DNA of 39,338 bases from Thermoactinomyces mirandus (GCF_013868055.1 NZ_JACEOL010000067.1:1-39338); one strand, 5' to 3'; shown: positions 16,775 to 25,386, counted from the first letter of the stretch. The notes: generated by a model from the sequence alone, not told the origin. Translations and numbers: made by a program.

Positions 16775-17098
16775 TTTGCAACCGCCCGGATTTTGATAAT
16801 TTTCCTGAAGGCGGTTTTGAAAACAGGATCTGCTCGGGAAGAAGGCATCAAGGCGCTCTGCTACTCCCTTTCAGGCAGGTTCGAAAACCGTTTCACCAAC
16901 TGGGTCTCCCGGTGAACTCTTCCGTTTTGGAATAGGGTAGAGGCACATCCCTTCGCTTCTGAAAGATGCTTTCCCAGACTTTACCGATCTGTTTGGAAAT
17001 CGTCATGAAGTTTGTCTATTCTTATAGAAAAATGTACCTTTTAATGAATATAATAAATATGACAGTATTTATTTTGGCTTTTACAGGGGGGCCTTTGT
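16775..17098. other. Non-coding gap between yfkAB and bluB
   Basis: No open frame of interest. It contains AACCGCC/GGCGGTT (from about 16779, long loop), a TTCACC/GGTGAA inverted repeat near 16890-16917 and a TATAAT (about 17048) upstream of bluB. I looked for a cobalamin riboswitch and did not find its conserved core or B12 box. GC-rich composition suggests a decayed gene or structured leader; unresolved. Confidence 0.4.
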
Positions 17099-17773
17099 TT
17101 GAGTGAGACCTTTTCAAAAACGGAACAGGAAGTCATTTACAGAGTCATTCGCGCACGTCGGGATATTCGTCATTTTCAAAGAAATCCTGTTCCGGAGGAT
17201 GCCCTGGCAAGAATCCTGGAGGCAGCCCATTTTGCGCCTTCCGTAGGATTTATGCAACCGTGGAACTTTATTTTTGTCAGTTCTTTGACATTGCGACAAC
17301 AGATTAAAAATCAATTTATTGAAACCAATAAAAAACAACTGGAACAAATTAGCGAGCCTGAGCGCCAGAAATTATACAGGGAATTGAAACTGGAAGGCAT
17401 CATGGAAGCTCCGGTCAATCTGGCAGTAACCTGTGACCGGAACCGCGATGCTCCCTTTGTACTGGGGAGAGGCCCGATGCCGGAAACCGATTTGTTCAGC
17501 ACCTGTCTGGCGATCGAGAACATGTGGCTGGCAGCCCGGGCCGAGGGAATTGGAATTGGCTGGATAAGCATCCTGAACAGGGAGAAAGTGGGAGAACTTC
17601 TGAAACTGCCGGTTGGTGTCCGGTTGGTTGCTTATCTGTGTATCGGTTATCCGGTCGAATTCCGGACCAGGCCATTGCTTGAGGAAGTAGGCTGGAAATC
17701 ACGGCTGGATCTGTCACAAATGGTTTTTGAAAACGAATGGGGAAATCATATGAAATGGTCCAGTCAGGAATAA
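17099..17773 (+). CDS. bluB: BluB, 5,6-dimethylbenzimidazole synthase (flavin-destructase)
   Basis: Converts reduced FMN with oxygen into 5,6-dimethylbenzimidazole, the lower ligand of vitamin B12. The 224-residue nitroreductase-fold protein shows BluB-specific motifs: RRDIRHFQRNPVP near residue 22, AAHFAPSVGFMQPWNFI (40-56), and AIENMWLAARAEGIGIGWIS near residue 140. General nitroreductases lack this SVGFMQPW pattern. The start is TTG 17099 with AGGGGGG about 8 bp upstream; no ATG is available. No other cobalamin genes are in the window, so the enzyme probably supports lower-ligand supply for genes elsewhere. Confidence 0.9.
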   Translation: MSETFSKTEQEVIYRVIRARRDIRHFQRNPVPEDALARILEAAHFAPSVGFMQPWNFIFVSSLTLRQQIKNQFIETNKKQLEQISEPERQKLYRELKLEGIMEAPVNLAVTCDRNRDAPFVLGRGPMPETDLFSTCLAIENMWLAARAEGIGIGWISILNREKVGELLKLPVGVRLVAYLCIGYPVEFRTRPLLEEVGWKSRLDLSQMVFENEWGNHMKWSSQE

Positions 17774-17792
17774 CCTGTTGTGGCAAATGACA

Positions 17793-17836
17793 AAAAGCCA
17801 AATTTCTCTTATACCGGAAGTTTGGCTTTTGCTTTT
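17793..17836 (+). terminator. Terminator after bluB
   Basis: AAAAGCCAAA (17793-17802) pairs perfectly with TTTGGCTTTT (17821-17830), extended inward by TTC/GAA, and is followed by a T-rich tail. Confidence 0.8.
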
Positions 17837-17866
17837 TAAGATTGGTCAGGAGGAAAAAGAAAAAAG

Positions 17867-18073
17867 ATGGATGCATTTACGAGATTTGTCCGGGAAAATG
17901 TGGATCGCCCGCAATCGGTAAAAGCCGAAAGGGTCCTGGTTTTACCAAAAGAACTGGAAAAGGAATTTGAATACTATTGCCGCAAACGGAATCTCAGCTT
18001 TAATGAAGCAGTCGTAATGCTGTTAGAAAAGGCCGTTCAAGACGGACGGAAAAACACAAGTCACCGGGAATGA
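17867..18073 (+). CDS. Small ribbon-helix-helix-like protein
   Basis: 68 residues, ATG 17867 preceded by AGGAGG at 17848-17853. The central stretch RVLVLPKELEKEFEYYCRKR followed by LSFNEAVVMLLEKAV has the strand-helix-turn-helix pattern of Arc/CopG-type DNA-binding proteins, with a hydrophobic LPKEL strand end and a SFNEAV second-helix cap. No antitoxin partner toxin lies beside it. It may be the first gene of a transcript with the DUF3891 gene, 88 bp downstream. Fold call is inference. Confidence 0.6.
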   Translation: MDAFTRFVRENVDRPQSVKAERVLVLPKELEKEFEYYCRKRNLSFNEAVVMLLEKAVQDGRKNTSHRE

Positions 18074-18161
18074 AAAAGACAGACCGGATGCGGACGGATT
18101 CATGAATGATGCCTTATGGGGAAGCGTCTTATACAAGGCAGAACCAGGAGAGGAGTCTGAA

Positions 18162-18854
18162 ATGATTGTAAGAAAACGGGGGAATTATTTTATATTGGTT
18201 AAACAGCATGACCATGGGCTGGTTGCAGGGGAAATTGCCGCCCATATCAATGAACCGATCCAGCCTCTTGCCAAAACGCTGTTTGCTATTTCCCACCATG
18301 ACGTCGGCTGGGAAGAACTGGATCAAACCATTCGGTGGAATGAAGAAAAAAACCGCCCTTATGACTTCCAAGATTATCCCCTTTTGCCCAAACTGGAGGC
18401 GTACACGCAGGGAATTGCCCGTGTAGTCGCCAATGATCACTATGCCGGTTTTTTATGCAGCAAACATTATGCATCTTTTTTTACCAATGAGACGGATCCG
18501 GCGGCCCGCAGATTTCGTGAACAGGAACTGACAAGGCAGCATCAGTTGCGGGAATATTTCACCCAGACAGAAGAAGAGAACATTGCCCGCAATTTCCGGC
18601 TGCTGCAGTTTTGCGACAAGCTGTCGCTGTTTATCTGTCTCAGTGACCCGGGCGAAAACAGAAACCTTTGGTATGAAGACGGCATATTCTATCAGGGGAA
18701 ACGATACCAATGGATTTGGGAAGACAGGCATCGGTTGCGGATATCGCCGAATCTGTTCATCCAGTCCTTTACGCTGGATATTCCATATCAGCTTGTTGAT
18801 GCATATCGCCGCCTGGTCGGAAGCGAAACGTATACGCTGCAAGTTTTGGTGTAA
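18162..18854 (+). CDS. DUF3891 family protein
   Basis: 230 residues, start ATG 18162 with AGGAGAGGAG 7 bp upstream; the longer frame to 18102 has no ribosome binding site. Motifs in order: KQHDHGLVAGEIAAHI near residue 15, SHHDVGWEELDQTI (His-His-Asp), NDHYAGFLCSKHYASFF, and LLQFCDKLSLFICLS near residue 150. The conserved His/Asp pairs resemble a divergent HD-type metal site, and this is the pattern of DUF3891, a Bacillales and cyanobacterial family of unknown function. Cytoplasmic, no membrane segment. Confidence 0.85.
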   Translation: MIVRKRGNYFILVKQHDHGLVAGEIAAHINEPIQPLAKTLFAISHHDVGWEELDQTIRWNEEKNRPYDFQDYPLLPKLEAYTQGIARVVANDHYAGFLCSKHYASFFTNETDPAARRFREQELTRQHQLREYFTQTEEENIARNFRLLQFCDKLSLFICLSDPGENRNLWYEDGIFYQGKRYQWIWEDRHRLRISPNLFIQSFTLDIPYQLVDAYRRLVGSETYTLQVLV

Positions 18855-18876
18855 AAGGTGCAAAGGGAGTCTATTC

Positions 18877-19273
18877 ATGAACGTAAGCGGATTTGACCAC
18901 ATTACCCTGAGAGTGAGTAGTCTGAAGAAAAGTCTCCCGTTTTACCTCGGCCTTTTGGGGATGAAGCTGGTGCACAAAGGTCGCACAGATGTTTATCCCC
19001 GAGTGGAGAGATGTCTGGATTTGCCTGTTGGAAAGAACAGAAGGCCAGATCCGGGAGAGTGGTCCCGGGATGGATCATATCGCCTTTTCCATTAGTGAGA
19101 ACGATTTTTTTCAGGCAGTTTCCCGTTTGCAATTGCATCATGCCGATCTGGTGAGAGAACCGGCTTTTCGTGGCGGGGGCTGGTCGATTCAGTTCAGGAA
19201 TCCGGACGGAATTATCCTGGAGCTTTTTACGGGAAATTTAGAAAAAAGAATGATGGATTGGACATCGTCATAA
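18877..19273 (+). pseudogene. VOC-superfamily (glyoxalase/fosfomycin-resistance fold) gene with one frameshift
   Basis: ATG 18877, AAAGGGAG upstream. The first frame reads a normal VOC N-terminus (FDHITLRVSSLKKSLPFYLG, metal His in DHI), then after DVY at about 18990 the good frame moves by one base: EWRDVWICLLE, then GPGMDHIAFSISENDF (second metal His) and FRNPDGIILELFTG (metal Glu). Removing one C from the CCCC at about 18991-18994 restores a single 131-residue protein. So this is either a recent pseudogene or a sequencing error in a short C run. The fold is that of metal-dependent glutathione or bacillithiol transferases and dioxygenases; substrate unknown. Confidence 0.85.
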
Positions 19274-19331
19274 ATCAGATATCTGCCGGCAAGTGGAGTG
19301 AATGTCTGCATAAACTTTTGTTCAAACGGCT

Positions 19332-19380
19332 GCCGCTTTTCTGCCAATTTATTTATGTGATAGGGAAAGCGGCTTTTTTT
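19332..19380 (+). terminator. Terminator after the VOC gene
   Basis: GCCGCTTTTC (19332-19341) pairs with GGAAAGCGGC (19364-19373), one mismatch or wobble, followed by seven T. Confidence 0.75.
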
Positions 19381-19759
19381 ATATTTTATATCTAAAAATT
19401 TAATTATATAAAAATAATATTTTGATAAAGGGACTGTTTTCAATGAATAAATTTATATCGCAGACCTGTTTAAAAAGGCTTGAATGCATGGAAAAGATTA
19501 AATAGAAATTCTTCGTATTGACAAAAAAATTGTGCTGGCAAATTTTACGGAATTGTGTTGAAATAAGTACGATTTATGTAATATTATAGGAAAAAGGAAA
19601 GGTGAAAACGTTAATTTTAATGGAGGGAAGAATGCCAGAAATCCTGTCATGATACAGAATCATCCAAGCGGTACTAAACCGTAAACGGGTTTTATGAAAT
19701 AAGCTTGTTAAGAAGGTAATTTTCTTTCAAATCAAAGAAGCTTTACAGGAGGGATTTCA
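19381..19759 (+). promoter_or_regulatory. Promoter and long leader of the sortase/T4SS-like gene array
   Basis: Candidate promoter: -35 TTGAAA (19558-19563), 18-bp spacer, -10 TATTAT (19582-19587); a consensus TTGACA at 19518-19523 has no good -10. The leader of about 165 nt contains a six-codon open frame MPEILS (19632-19652) with its own GGAGGGA ribosome binding site, and a small hairpin around AACCGTAAACGGGTT (19677-19691). No larger gene is seen in this gap. Confidence 0.45.
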
Positions 19760-20677
19760 GTGAAAGATCCCAAACAAATTTTAGAGTCGTTTCGAACTGA
19801 CATTCATTCGCAGAACATTTATTCAAGCCTGTTAAGGCAGTTTGATCTTGAGTATCCAAATTCAAAAGGAAACCGTCGCAAACCGCAGAGGTCTCTCGGT
19901 AAAAACATGAACCAGATGGCAGCTGCCTTGTCCGTCTGTCTGGTTACAGGCTTGTCAGCAGGAATAGGGTCGGCTTTTGCAAACAGTGAAATAGGTCCAG
20001 TGCAGCCTCCACTTGACGAAGCACCAAGCAAGGCAAACGTGAATGTTGAAAAGCCGCAGGCAGAAAGCAGGGAACCGGAGAGAAAGCTGCCGGAACATCC
20101 GACTGACCTGGAGAAGAAAGAAGAAGCTGAATCCAGAATCGATGATCAGCAGGAGAAGAAGCAACAACAAACAGAAACAAAAGATTTTCCCCCGCTACAA
20201 AACATTCCTCAGGAGATAGAGAAGACCACCAATAACGAACAGCAGGAAAGACAGTCGGAGAAAGAACCGGAGCAAGCCGGTAACCTGAAATCACCGGAAA
20301 ACGTACCTGCAGATGCAGAATCAGGACACCGGAAAGAACTGGAACAGTCCACACGGGCCGAGTACCGGCAACAGGAAGAAACCGTTCAAAACAGCAAAGA
20401 ATCTGTAGTGACGAACGACAAGGCACCGGCCGAAGAGAAACAGTATTCACCGCCAAAGGCGGCAAACAAGGGTGTGGCGGCTGCTGCCACCAATGAAAAA
20501 ACAGCTGCAAATGACGGACAGGACAACAAGGAGCAGCAACAGATCCCGCAAACCGTCCAGGGTGGGGTTTTGCCTGATACAGCCGGTGATGATTTGAATG
20601 GTGTGCTGCTTGGCGGGGCTGTTGCACTGCTCGGGTCGGTCTACACCCTTCGCAAGAACAAGGTGGAATCATCTTGA
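19760..20677 (+). CDS. Cell-wall-anchored protein with LPDTA sorting signal
   Basis: 305 residues, GTG 19760 with GGAGGG 8 bp upstream. Order: an unusual hydrophilic N-terminal extension (residues 1-45, KDPKQILESFRTDIHSQ), a basic-hydrophobic signal peptide (about 46-75, MAAALSVCLVTGLSAGIGSA, cleavage near AFANS), then about 190 residues of low-complexity Glu/Gln/Lys/Pro-rich sequence without Cys, and a C-terminal sorting signal: LPDTA (271-275), hydrophobic GVLLGGAVALLGSVY and basic RKNK tail. LPDTA/LPNTA is the motif used by class D sortases, one of which is encoded immediately downstream with overlapping genes. Likely a wall-spanning stalk or spacer protein. No enzymatic domain seen. Confidence 0.8.
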   Translation: MKDPKQILESFRTDIHSQNIYSSLLRQFDLEYPNSKGNRRKPQRSLGKNMNQMAAALSVCLVTGLSAGIGSAFANSEIGPVQPPLDEAPSKANVNVEKPQAESREPERKLPEHPTDLEKKEEAESRIDDQQEKKQQQTETKDFPPLQNIPQEIEKTTNNEQQERQSEKEPEQAGNLKSPENVPADAESGHRKELEQSTRAEYRQQEETVQNSKESVVTNDKAPAEEKQYSPPKAANKGVAAAATNEKTAANDGQDNKEQQQIPQTVQGGVLPDTAGDDLNGVLLGGAVALLGSVYTLRKNKVESS

Positions 20678-21285
20678 AACGGGATAAAGTGATTGCTCTG
20701 ATTTTTATTACAGCAGGCATTTTTTATGCCGGTTATTCAGGCACAAATTATTTATTGCAATCAAAGCTTGTGAACACTTCTACAGAAGCAGATACAAAAG
20801 CAGATACAAAGCTTGCGGAAGCCGGCAGCGGCCAATCGGAGGCAAATGACTGGCTGGTTGTCGCCAGGGAACACAGGCCGGAAAAAGGGGATCATTTTGC
20901 GGATTTGATTATTCCCAAGCTCCAGGCAAAAATGCCTGTTGTTGAGGGAACGCATGAAGATGAACTGGAAAAAGGGGTGGGGCACTATGCGGAAAGCGTG
21001 CTTCCGGGAGAACCGGATAATACCGTCTTGTCGGGCCATCGGGATACCGTGTTTCGCAAAGTAGGCCAATTAAAGCCAGGGGACCGGTTACTGGTTCAAA
21101 CAAATTACGGCAAATTTGAATATATAATCACCAGAACATGGATTACCACGCCAGATGATCGTACTGTAATCGTTCCACACAAGAAACCGGTACTTACTTT
21201 AACCACCTGTTATCCGTTCACATATGTCGGGCCGGCTCCAGAGCGATATATCATCCAGGCAGAGCAAATGAAAAGAATCGAGTAG
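20674..21285 (+). CDS. srtD: Class D sortase
   Basis: Membrane transpeptidase that cuts LPxTA-type sorting signals and links the protein to peptidoglycan. 203 residues: an N-terminal signal anchor (about 6-25, VIALIFITAGIFYAGYSG), then the sortase domain with catalytic His in LSGHRDTVFR (near residue 122), catalytic Cys in TLTTCYPF (near 179) and Arg in APERYI (near 191). TLTTCYPF and the absence of long insertions fit class D. The start is TTG 20674, overlapping the stop of the LPDTA gene by 4 bases, with AAGGTGG upstream; translation is probably coupled. Its substrate is presumably the neighbouring LPDTA protein. Confidence 0.9.
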   Translation: MKRDKVIALIFITAGIFYAGYSGTNYLLQSKLVNTSTEADTKADTKLAEAGSGQSEANDWLVVAREHRPEKGDHFADLIIPKLQAKMPVVEGTHEDELEKGVGHYAESVLPGEPDNTVLSGHRDTVFRKVGQLKPGDRLLVQTNYGKFEYIITRTWITTPDDRTVIVPHKKPVLTLTTCYPFTYVGPAPERYIIQAEQMKRIE

Positions 21286-21316
21286 CAATTGTAATTGATT
21301 CATAAGGAGGAGAAAG

Positions 21317-22225
21317 ATGGAACGGCCGATCGTTCGCCGCAAGATACCAAGGATTTTGTTTTGGCTGCTGATTATATATACGGCTTTAAGCACAACGGCA
21401 GTCCTGGCCATTCAATTCGGCCTGATCCAGATGCCGTCCCGCAATTTGGAGACAGCCGAACAGGCACCCCGGGAAAGTGACAGAGTGATGATCAGCGAAC
21501 TTGCATTTGCAGAACAGTTTGTACGCGAATATCTTTTTTGGACACAAGGAAACGAGGATTCGCGGGCGGCACGATTAAAACCTTTCTGGAAGCCGAATAT
21601 GGATGTTCAGGGAGGGCTTGATTTCAAACAGGTGGAGTGGAATTCCTATGCCCGGAACGTTGATGCCTGGTCGGTGAAAGAAAGAGAAGACCAGTCCGGG
21701 GTCATTGAAGTGACGGTTTATGCAGAGACCATTCTCAGTCATGTAAAGAATTCCAATGAGCAAAAAAGAGTTGATCGGTATCTGGTTGTTCCCATTAAAA
21801 AAGCAGGCGATTCCTATCTTGTTGCGGGTTTTCCCCGCTTCATTGCACCGCCGGTTGCCAAAATGCCGGCAGAGCAGGAGGAAGACAGGAAGGATGTTCA
21901 GGGAGAAGCGGTGGATAGTCAAACCCGCCTGGAAGTCGAACAATTTATGAAGTCTTTCTGGAAGGTTTATACTACTGGCGCTCCTGAAGAAATTGCCTAT
22001 TTTAAGAAAAACAGCAAGTCTGTGTCCGGTTTGACAGGAATGATGTCATTTCTGGAAATGGATCAGCTCAATGTTCGTCAGAATCAGGGGGTATATGTGG
22101 CTGAGTGCAATGTATTGCTGGAAGATTTGGCGTCCGGAGCAAAATTTACCAATCATTATCTGTTCAAGCTCGTAAAAGAAGGCGGGCGCTGGTATGTATC
22201 AAGTATGGAACAAGGAGAGATTTAA
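21317..22225 (+). CDS. TcpC/ConB-like conjugal transfer protein (VirB8-like)
   Basis: 302 residues, ATG 21317 with AGGAGGAG 6 bp upstream. One N-terminal membrane segment (about 13-34, LFWLLIIYTALSTTAVLAIQ), then an extracellular part with two NTF2-like halves: FAEQFVREYLFWTQ near residue 65 and VEQFMKSFWKVYTTGAPEE near residue 213, each followed by a beta-sheet segment. This matches TcpC (PF12642) proteins of Tn916, pCW3 and ICEBs1 (ConB), a structural component of Gram-positive type IV secretion channels. It is the first T4SS gene after the sortase, 31 bp downstream. Confidence 0.85.
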   Translation: MERPIVRRKIPRILFWLLIIYTALSTTAVLAIQFGLIQMPSRNLETAEQAPRESDRVMISELAFAEQFVREYLFWTQGNEDSRAARLKPFWKPNMDVQGGLDFKQVEWNSYARNVDAWSVKEREDQSGVIEVTVYAETILSHVKNSNEQKRVDRYLVVPIKKAGDSYLVAGFPRFIAPPVAKMPAEQEEDRKDVQGEAVDSQTRLEVEQFMKSFWKVYTTGAPEEIAYFKKNSKSVSGLTGMMSFLEMDQLNVRQNQGVYVAECNVLLEDLASGAKFTNHYLFKLVKEGGRWYVSSMEQGEI

Positions 22226-22229
22226 AGTG

Positions 22230-22490
22230 ATGACCTCTTATTTGATGACACTCCTGGTTGCGGGACCAGGTGAAAAACTGCAGGAGGCTGTCGGATCGGA
22301 AATTGGTTCATTGTTTTTTTTAGCCGTGATTTTTATTAGTTTGACGCTGTTCTGGAAGAGGGCGTTTACAGCGTTTATCGGTTTTGCACTGTTTGCGATG
22401 CTGGTCAGTGTCTTTATTTTCCAGCCGGAGTTGATTTCTTCATTGGGTTCCGACGGATTTCGCTGGTTGTTTGAGGCATACCTCAAATGA
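22230..22490 (+). CDS. Small two-helix membrane protein (ConC/TcpD position)
   Basis: 86 residues with two predicted membrane helices (SLFFLAVIFISLTLFW and AFIGFALFAMLVSVFIF). Start ATG 22230 (or GTG 22227) with AAGGAGAG upstream, 4 bp after the previous stop. An upstream in-frame start at 22194 lies inside the preceding gene. Size, topology and position match the small membrane proteins (ConC, TcpD) between TcpC and TcpE in Gram-positive conjugation operons; sequence similarity cannot be judged by eye. Confidence 0.7.
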   Translation: MTSYLMTLLVAGPGEKLQEAVGSEIGSLFFLAVIFISLTLFWKRAFTAFIGFALFAMLVSVFIFQPELISSLGSDGFRWLFEAYLK

Positions 22491-22885
22491 AGCAGATACG
22501 GGTTTATGATCAGGTTTTCCGTATTGAGAAAACGGTTTATTCCCTTCAGGGAATTCATTTACCACTGCCGGTTTCGTACCGGCAGATGGCATTTTTCGTT
22601 GGAACCTTGATTTTGATGGTGGTTTTAAACAAGTTTCCCCCCATAAGCTGGATCGATTTTTTTCTGGTTAAATTTGTGGCAGTTCCAGCTGCGGTTTCGT
22701 GGTTTTTCACTCGTAAAACATTGGATGGCAAAGCACCCCATCGATTTATATTTCGATGGATCGAGCATTTTTTCAGTCCTCATCATTTTGCGCGTTACAA
22801 GGAAATTGAGAAACCAAAGAACAATTACTACCAGTATGAAGGGGAAGTAGCCTGCCGCTTTGCAACCAGGAGGGATCAGCCGTGA
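22487..22885 (+). CDS. TcpE/ConD-like conjugal transfer membrane protein
   Basis: 132 residues, ATG 22487 overlapping the preceding stop (ATGA). The layout is a short N-terminal beta segment (RVYDQVFRIEKTVYSLQGI), two close membrane helices (about 38-75, TLILMVVLNKFPPISWIDFF and VKFVAVPAAVSWFFT) and a basic cytoplasmic tail with DGKAPHRFIFRWIEHFFSP and YEGEVACRFATRR. This matches the TcpE family (PF12648; ConD in ICEBs1), which recruits the VirB4 ATPase to the channel. It overlaps the VirB4 gene by 4 bases. Confidence 0.85.
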   Translation: MKQIRVYDQVFRIEKTVYSLQGIHLPLPVSYRQMAFFVGTLILMVVLNKFPPISWIDFFLVKFVAVPAAVSWFFTRKTLDGKAPHRFIFRWIEHFFSPHHFARYKEIEKPKNNYYQYEGEVACRFATRRDQP

Positions 22886-25386
22886 CGCGCATACCTTTTC
22901 CGGTAAAGTATTTTGAAGACAATCTGGTTTTTGCCCAGGATGGAGCGGTTTATGCTTATTATGAGTTGCAAACGTTCAACTATGATTATCGGTCGACGGA
23001 TGATCAACTCAGCCTCCATGGAAATCTGGAGGCTTTTTATTGGAATATTAATGCCGAAACCCATGCGCTGGTTGTTCCTGAGTTCCAGAGTCTGGAGGAA
23101 CAGCGCCAGGCGATGGAAGCAGGTTTATGCAGCGATTTGAAAGAGGCGGGCAAAGAACATATTCGCATGGCTATTGAGCATTTGTACGGCAAAGATGTGC
23201 ATCAATATCGCTTTTTCATGGGGGTCAAGCTAAAGCCGACATCGGTAAAGGGGCTTTCTTTCCTCAAGGAGATCAGCTATATATGGAAAGATTTTAAAAG
23301 ATACCTGAACAACCAGGCCGGGACAGATGCCCCCGAAATTTTTGAAGAGGAAATTCACGCCTATCGCGTGCAGGAAGAATTGATTTATTCCAGGGTAAAT
23401 GGTTATTTGCGCGCCAGACGGGTCGATACAACTGATTTGGAATGGCTGATCCGTCGGGGTTTTTATCGGGGAATCGGAGAAACCCCGCGCCGAAAAAACT
23501 GGAAACCGAAAAAAATTCCGGTTGAAATCAAGGGGAAAAAAGCGATTCGTCCAGGCAGAGATATTTTAACATTGACGGAAGGACGATTTGACGATTCGCA
23601 CGGACGCAATCTAATTGTCGAACAAGTTGCAGGAAGAGAAATCAAAAAAGGGTATATGGCCTTTTTGACACTTTCCCATATCCCCGATAAAGCGCCTTTT
23701 CCGGGAATAGAGTGGATATATAATCTGCAACGACTTTCATTCCCGGTAGAGGCATCTGTCCGGACGGAAACGATTGAATACAGCAAGGCATTGGCACAGG
23801 TACTTAACAAGAAAAAAGAGTTGAAAGCGGAAGATGAACACGCGACGGAAAGCGGAGTAGAAACCTCTTATCACATTTTGCACAGCCGCCATGATGCCAA
23901 TGAATTGGAAAGCAACTTGCGCACAGATAAATTTCCGTTGCTTACGACCTCTGTTTTATTGTGTGTTTCTGCTTCCTCTCTGGAAGAACTGAATTTAAGA
24001 ATCCAGCTGGTAAAGGATCTGTACAGCGACATGATGATTCAGGTTGAAGTTCCCTTTGGGGATCAGTGGAGAGGCTTTAATGAATTCATTCCGGGGGCAA
24101 AAAGAATCATAACTGATTATGTACACTACATGGACCCGGCGGCAGTGGCTGCCAGCATGATGGGTGCCACGAGGCAACTGGGAGACGGGAAAGGGCACTT
24201 CATCGGTATGTCCAACAATTTACCTGTATTCTTCCAACATGATCGGGGCCCGAAAGATGAAAGGCTGAGTACTACTGCTTCTGCGGCATTTATCGGTTCA
24301 TTGGGAGCCGGGAAATCATTGGGTGCCAATTTGTTGGCTTATCAGGCTCTGTTAAACGGCGCAAAAGTGCTTATTTTTGACCCGAAAGATGAACGGGCCC
24401 ACTGGGCGGATGTCTTGCCTGAATTGAAAGGCATGACCCGTGTCGTCACATTGCGTGCCAGCCTGGATGACCGCGGGAAACTGGATCCGCTGGCAGGGGT
24501 TACGAAACCGGCAGATAAGCTGGCTGCTGCAGAAACAGCCAAAAAAATCCTGCAGTTTTTGGCCCGGGCCACAGATGGCACCTATGAAGCGATCGTAATT
24601 GGCAAGGCGGTCGACCAGGTGTTAAATCAGCCTGAGCCATCCATGATGAAGGTGTTTGACTATTTGCGCCAGAGTTTGAAGGAAGCTCCGGAAAAAAGGC
24701 AGGACAGTCTGGAAGAGATTGTCGATGTATTAAGTTATCTGGCCACTTCCGGCCAGGGGCAATTGCTTTTCGGGGATGGCACACAAAAAGTGATTGACCT
24801 GTCCATGCGTTTGACCATCCTGCAAATTGAAGGCCTGAAATTGCCGGATGAAAGCCAGACGGATTACGGTCGCATGGCTATTGCGTTAATGATGGCAATT
24901 TCCGATTTTTCCCGCCGTTTCTCCAACCAGTCTTCCAGCGAGTTTAAACTCGTCCTGTTTGATGAATCATGGCGGTTGGCAAAAGTTCGTGAGGGAAGGG
25001 ACATCCTCGAAGAGCTGGTGAGAACGGGCCGCAGCAAAAATGCCGCCATTTACCTGATCAGCCAGAATGCAAAAGATTTGCTGGGAGAAGAAATCCGGTC
25101 GAATCTGGGATGTCGCTTTGTCTTTCGGTGCCGTGATGTTAAGGAAGCCGAAGCGGCTTGCCAAATCCTTGGAATTGAGTCAAATGAAGAGAATATCGAA
25201 ACAATTCGAAGCTTGCCAACGGGAACCTGTCTGATGTCAGATTTGGAGAAGCGAGTCAATGAACTTGAGATCCGTGTGTTGGAAAAGCGTTTGTTGAACG
25301 CATTTGATACCCGGCCCGGGTCCCGTCAGGAACAAGGCGGTTCACGCCAACCCACTCTGCATGACAAGGTTCATTCTGTCCCGTAA
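22882..25386 (+). CDS. VirB4/ConE-type T4SS ATPase
   Basis: 834 residues, GTG 22882 (GTGA overlap with the previous stop), AGGAGGGA upstream. The N-terminal half (1-440) is the VirB4/TraC-like regulatory domain; the C-terminal half is a RecA-like motor with Walker A IGSLGAGKSLGAN near residue 472, Walker B KLVLFDESWRL near 690 and the downstream ISQNAKDLL and CRFVFRCRD segments. Hexameric ATPase that powers assembly and substrate transfer in type IV secretion. All motifs intact; length is the same as ConE of ICEBs1. Confidence 0.93.
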   Translation: MTRIPFPVKYFEDNLVFAQDGAVYAYYELQTFNYDYRSTDDQLSLHGNLEAFYWNINAETHALVVPEFQSLEEQRQAMEAGLCSDLKEAGKEHIRMAIEHLYGKDVHQYRFFMGVKLKPTSVKGLSFLKEISYIWKDFKRYLNNQAGTDAPEIFEEEIHAYRVQEELIYSRVNGYLRARRVDTTDLEWLIRRGFYRGIGETPRRKNWKPKKIPVEIKGKKAIRPGRDILTLTEGRFDDSHGRNLIVEQVAGREIKKGYMAFLTLSHIPDKAPFPGIEWIYNLQRLSFPVEASVRTETIEYSKALAQVLNKKKELKAEDEHATESGVETSYHILHSRHDANELESNLRTDKFPLLTTSVLLCVSASSLEELNLRIQLVKDLYSDMMIQVEVPFGDQWRGFNEFIPGAKRIITDYVHYMDPAAVAASMMGATRQLGDGKGHFIGMSNNLPVFFQHDRGPKDERLSTTASAAFIGSLGAGKSLGANLLAYQALLNGAKVLIFDPKDERAHWADVLPELKGMTRVVTLRASLDDRGKLDPLAGVTKPADKLAAAETAKKILQFLARATDGTYEAIVIGKAVDQVLNQPEPSMMKVFDYLRQSLKEAPEKRQDSLEEIVDVLSYLATSGQGQLLFGDGTQKVIDLSMRLTILQIEGLKLPDESQTDYGRMAIALMMAISDFSRRFSNQSSSEFKLVLFDESWRLAKVREGRDILEELVRTGRSKNAAIYLISQNAKDLLGEEIRSNLGCRFVFRCRDVKEAEAACQILGIESNEENIETIRSLPTGTCLMSDLEKRVNELEIRVLEKRLLNAFDTRPGSRQEQGGSRQPTLHDKVHSVP

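Noticed and set aside
16800..17098. Cobalamin riboswitch upstream of bluB
   Set aside because: The conserved core and B12 box could not be found on either strand, and the yybP-like GGGAGTAGC on the minus strand does not lead to any gene.
19518..19540. Consensus TTGACA as promoter of the sortase array
   Set aside because: At 16-18 bp spacing the downstream sequence is AATTTT-like, not a -10; the TTGAAA / TATTAT pair 40 bp further on is better.
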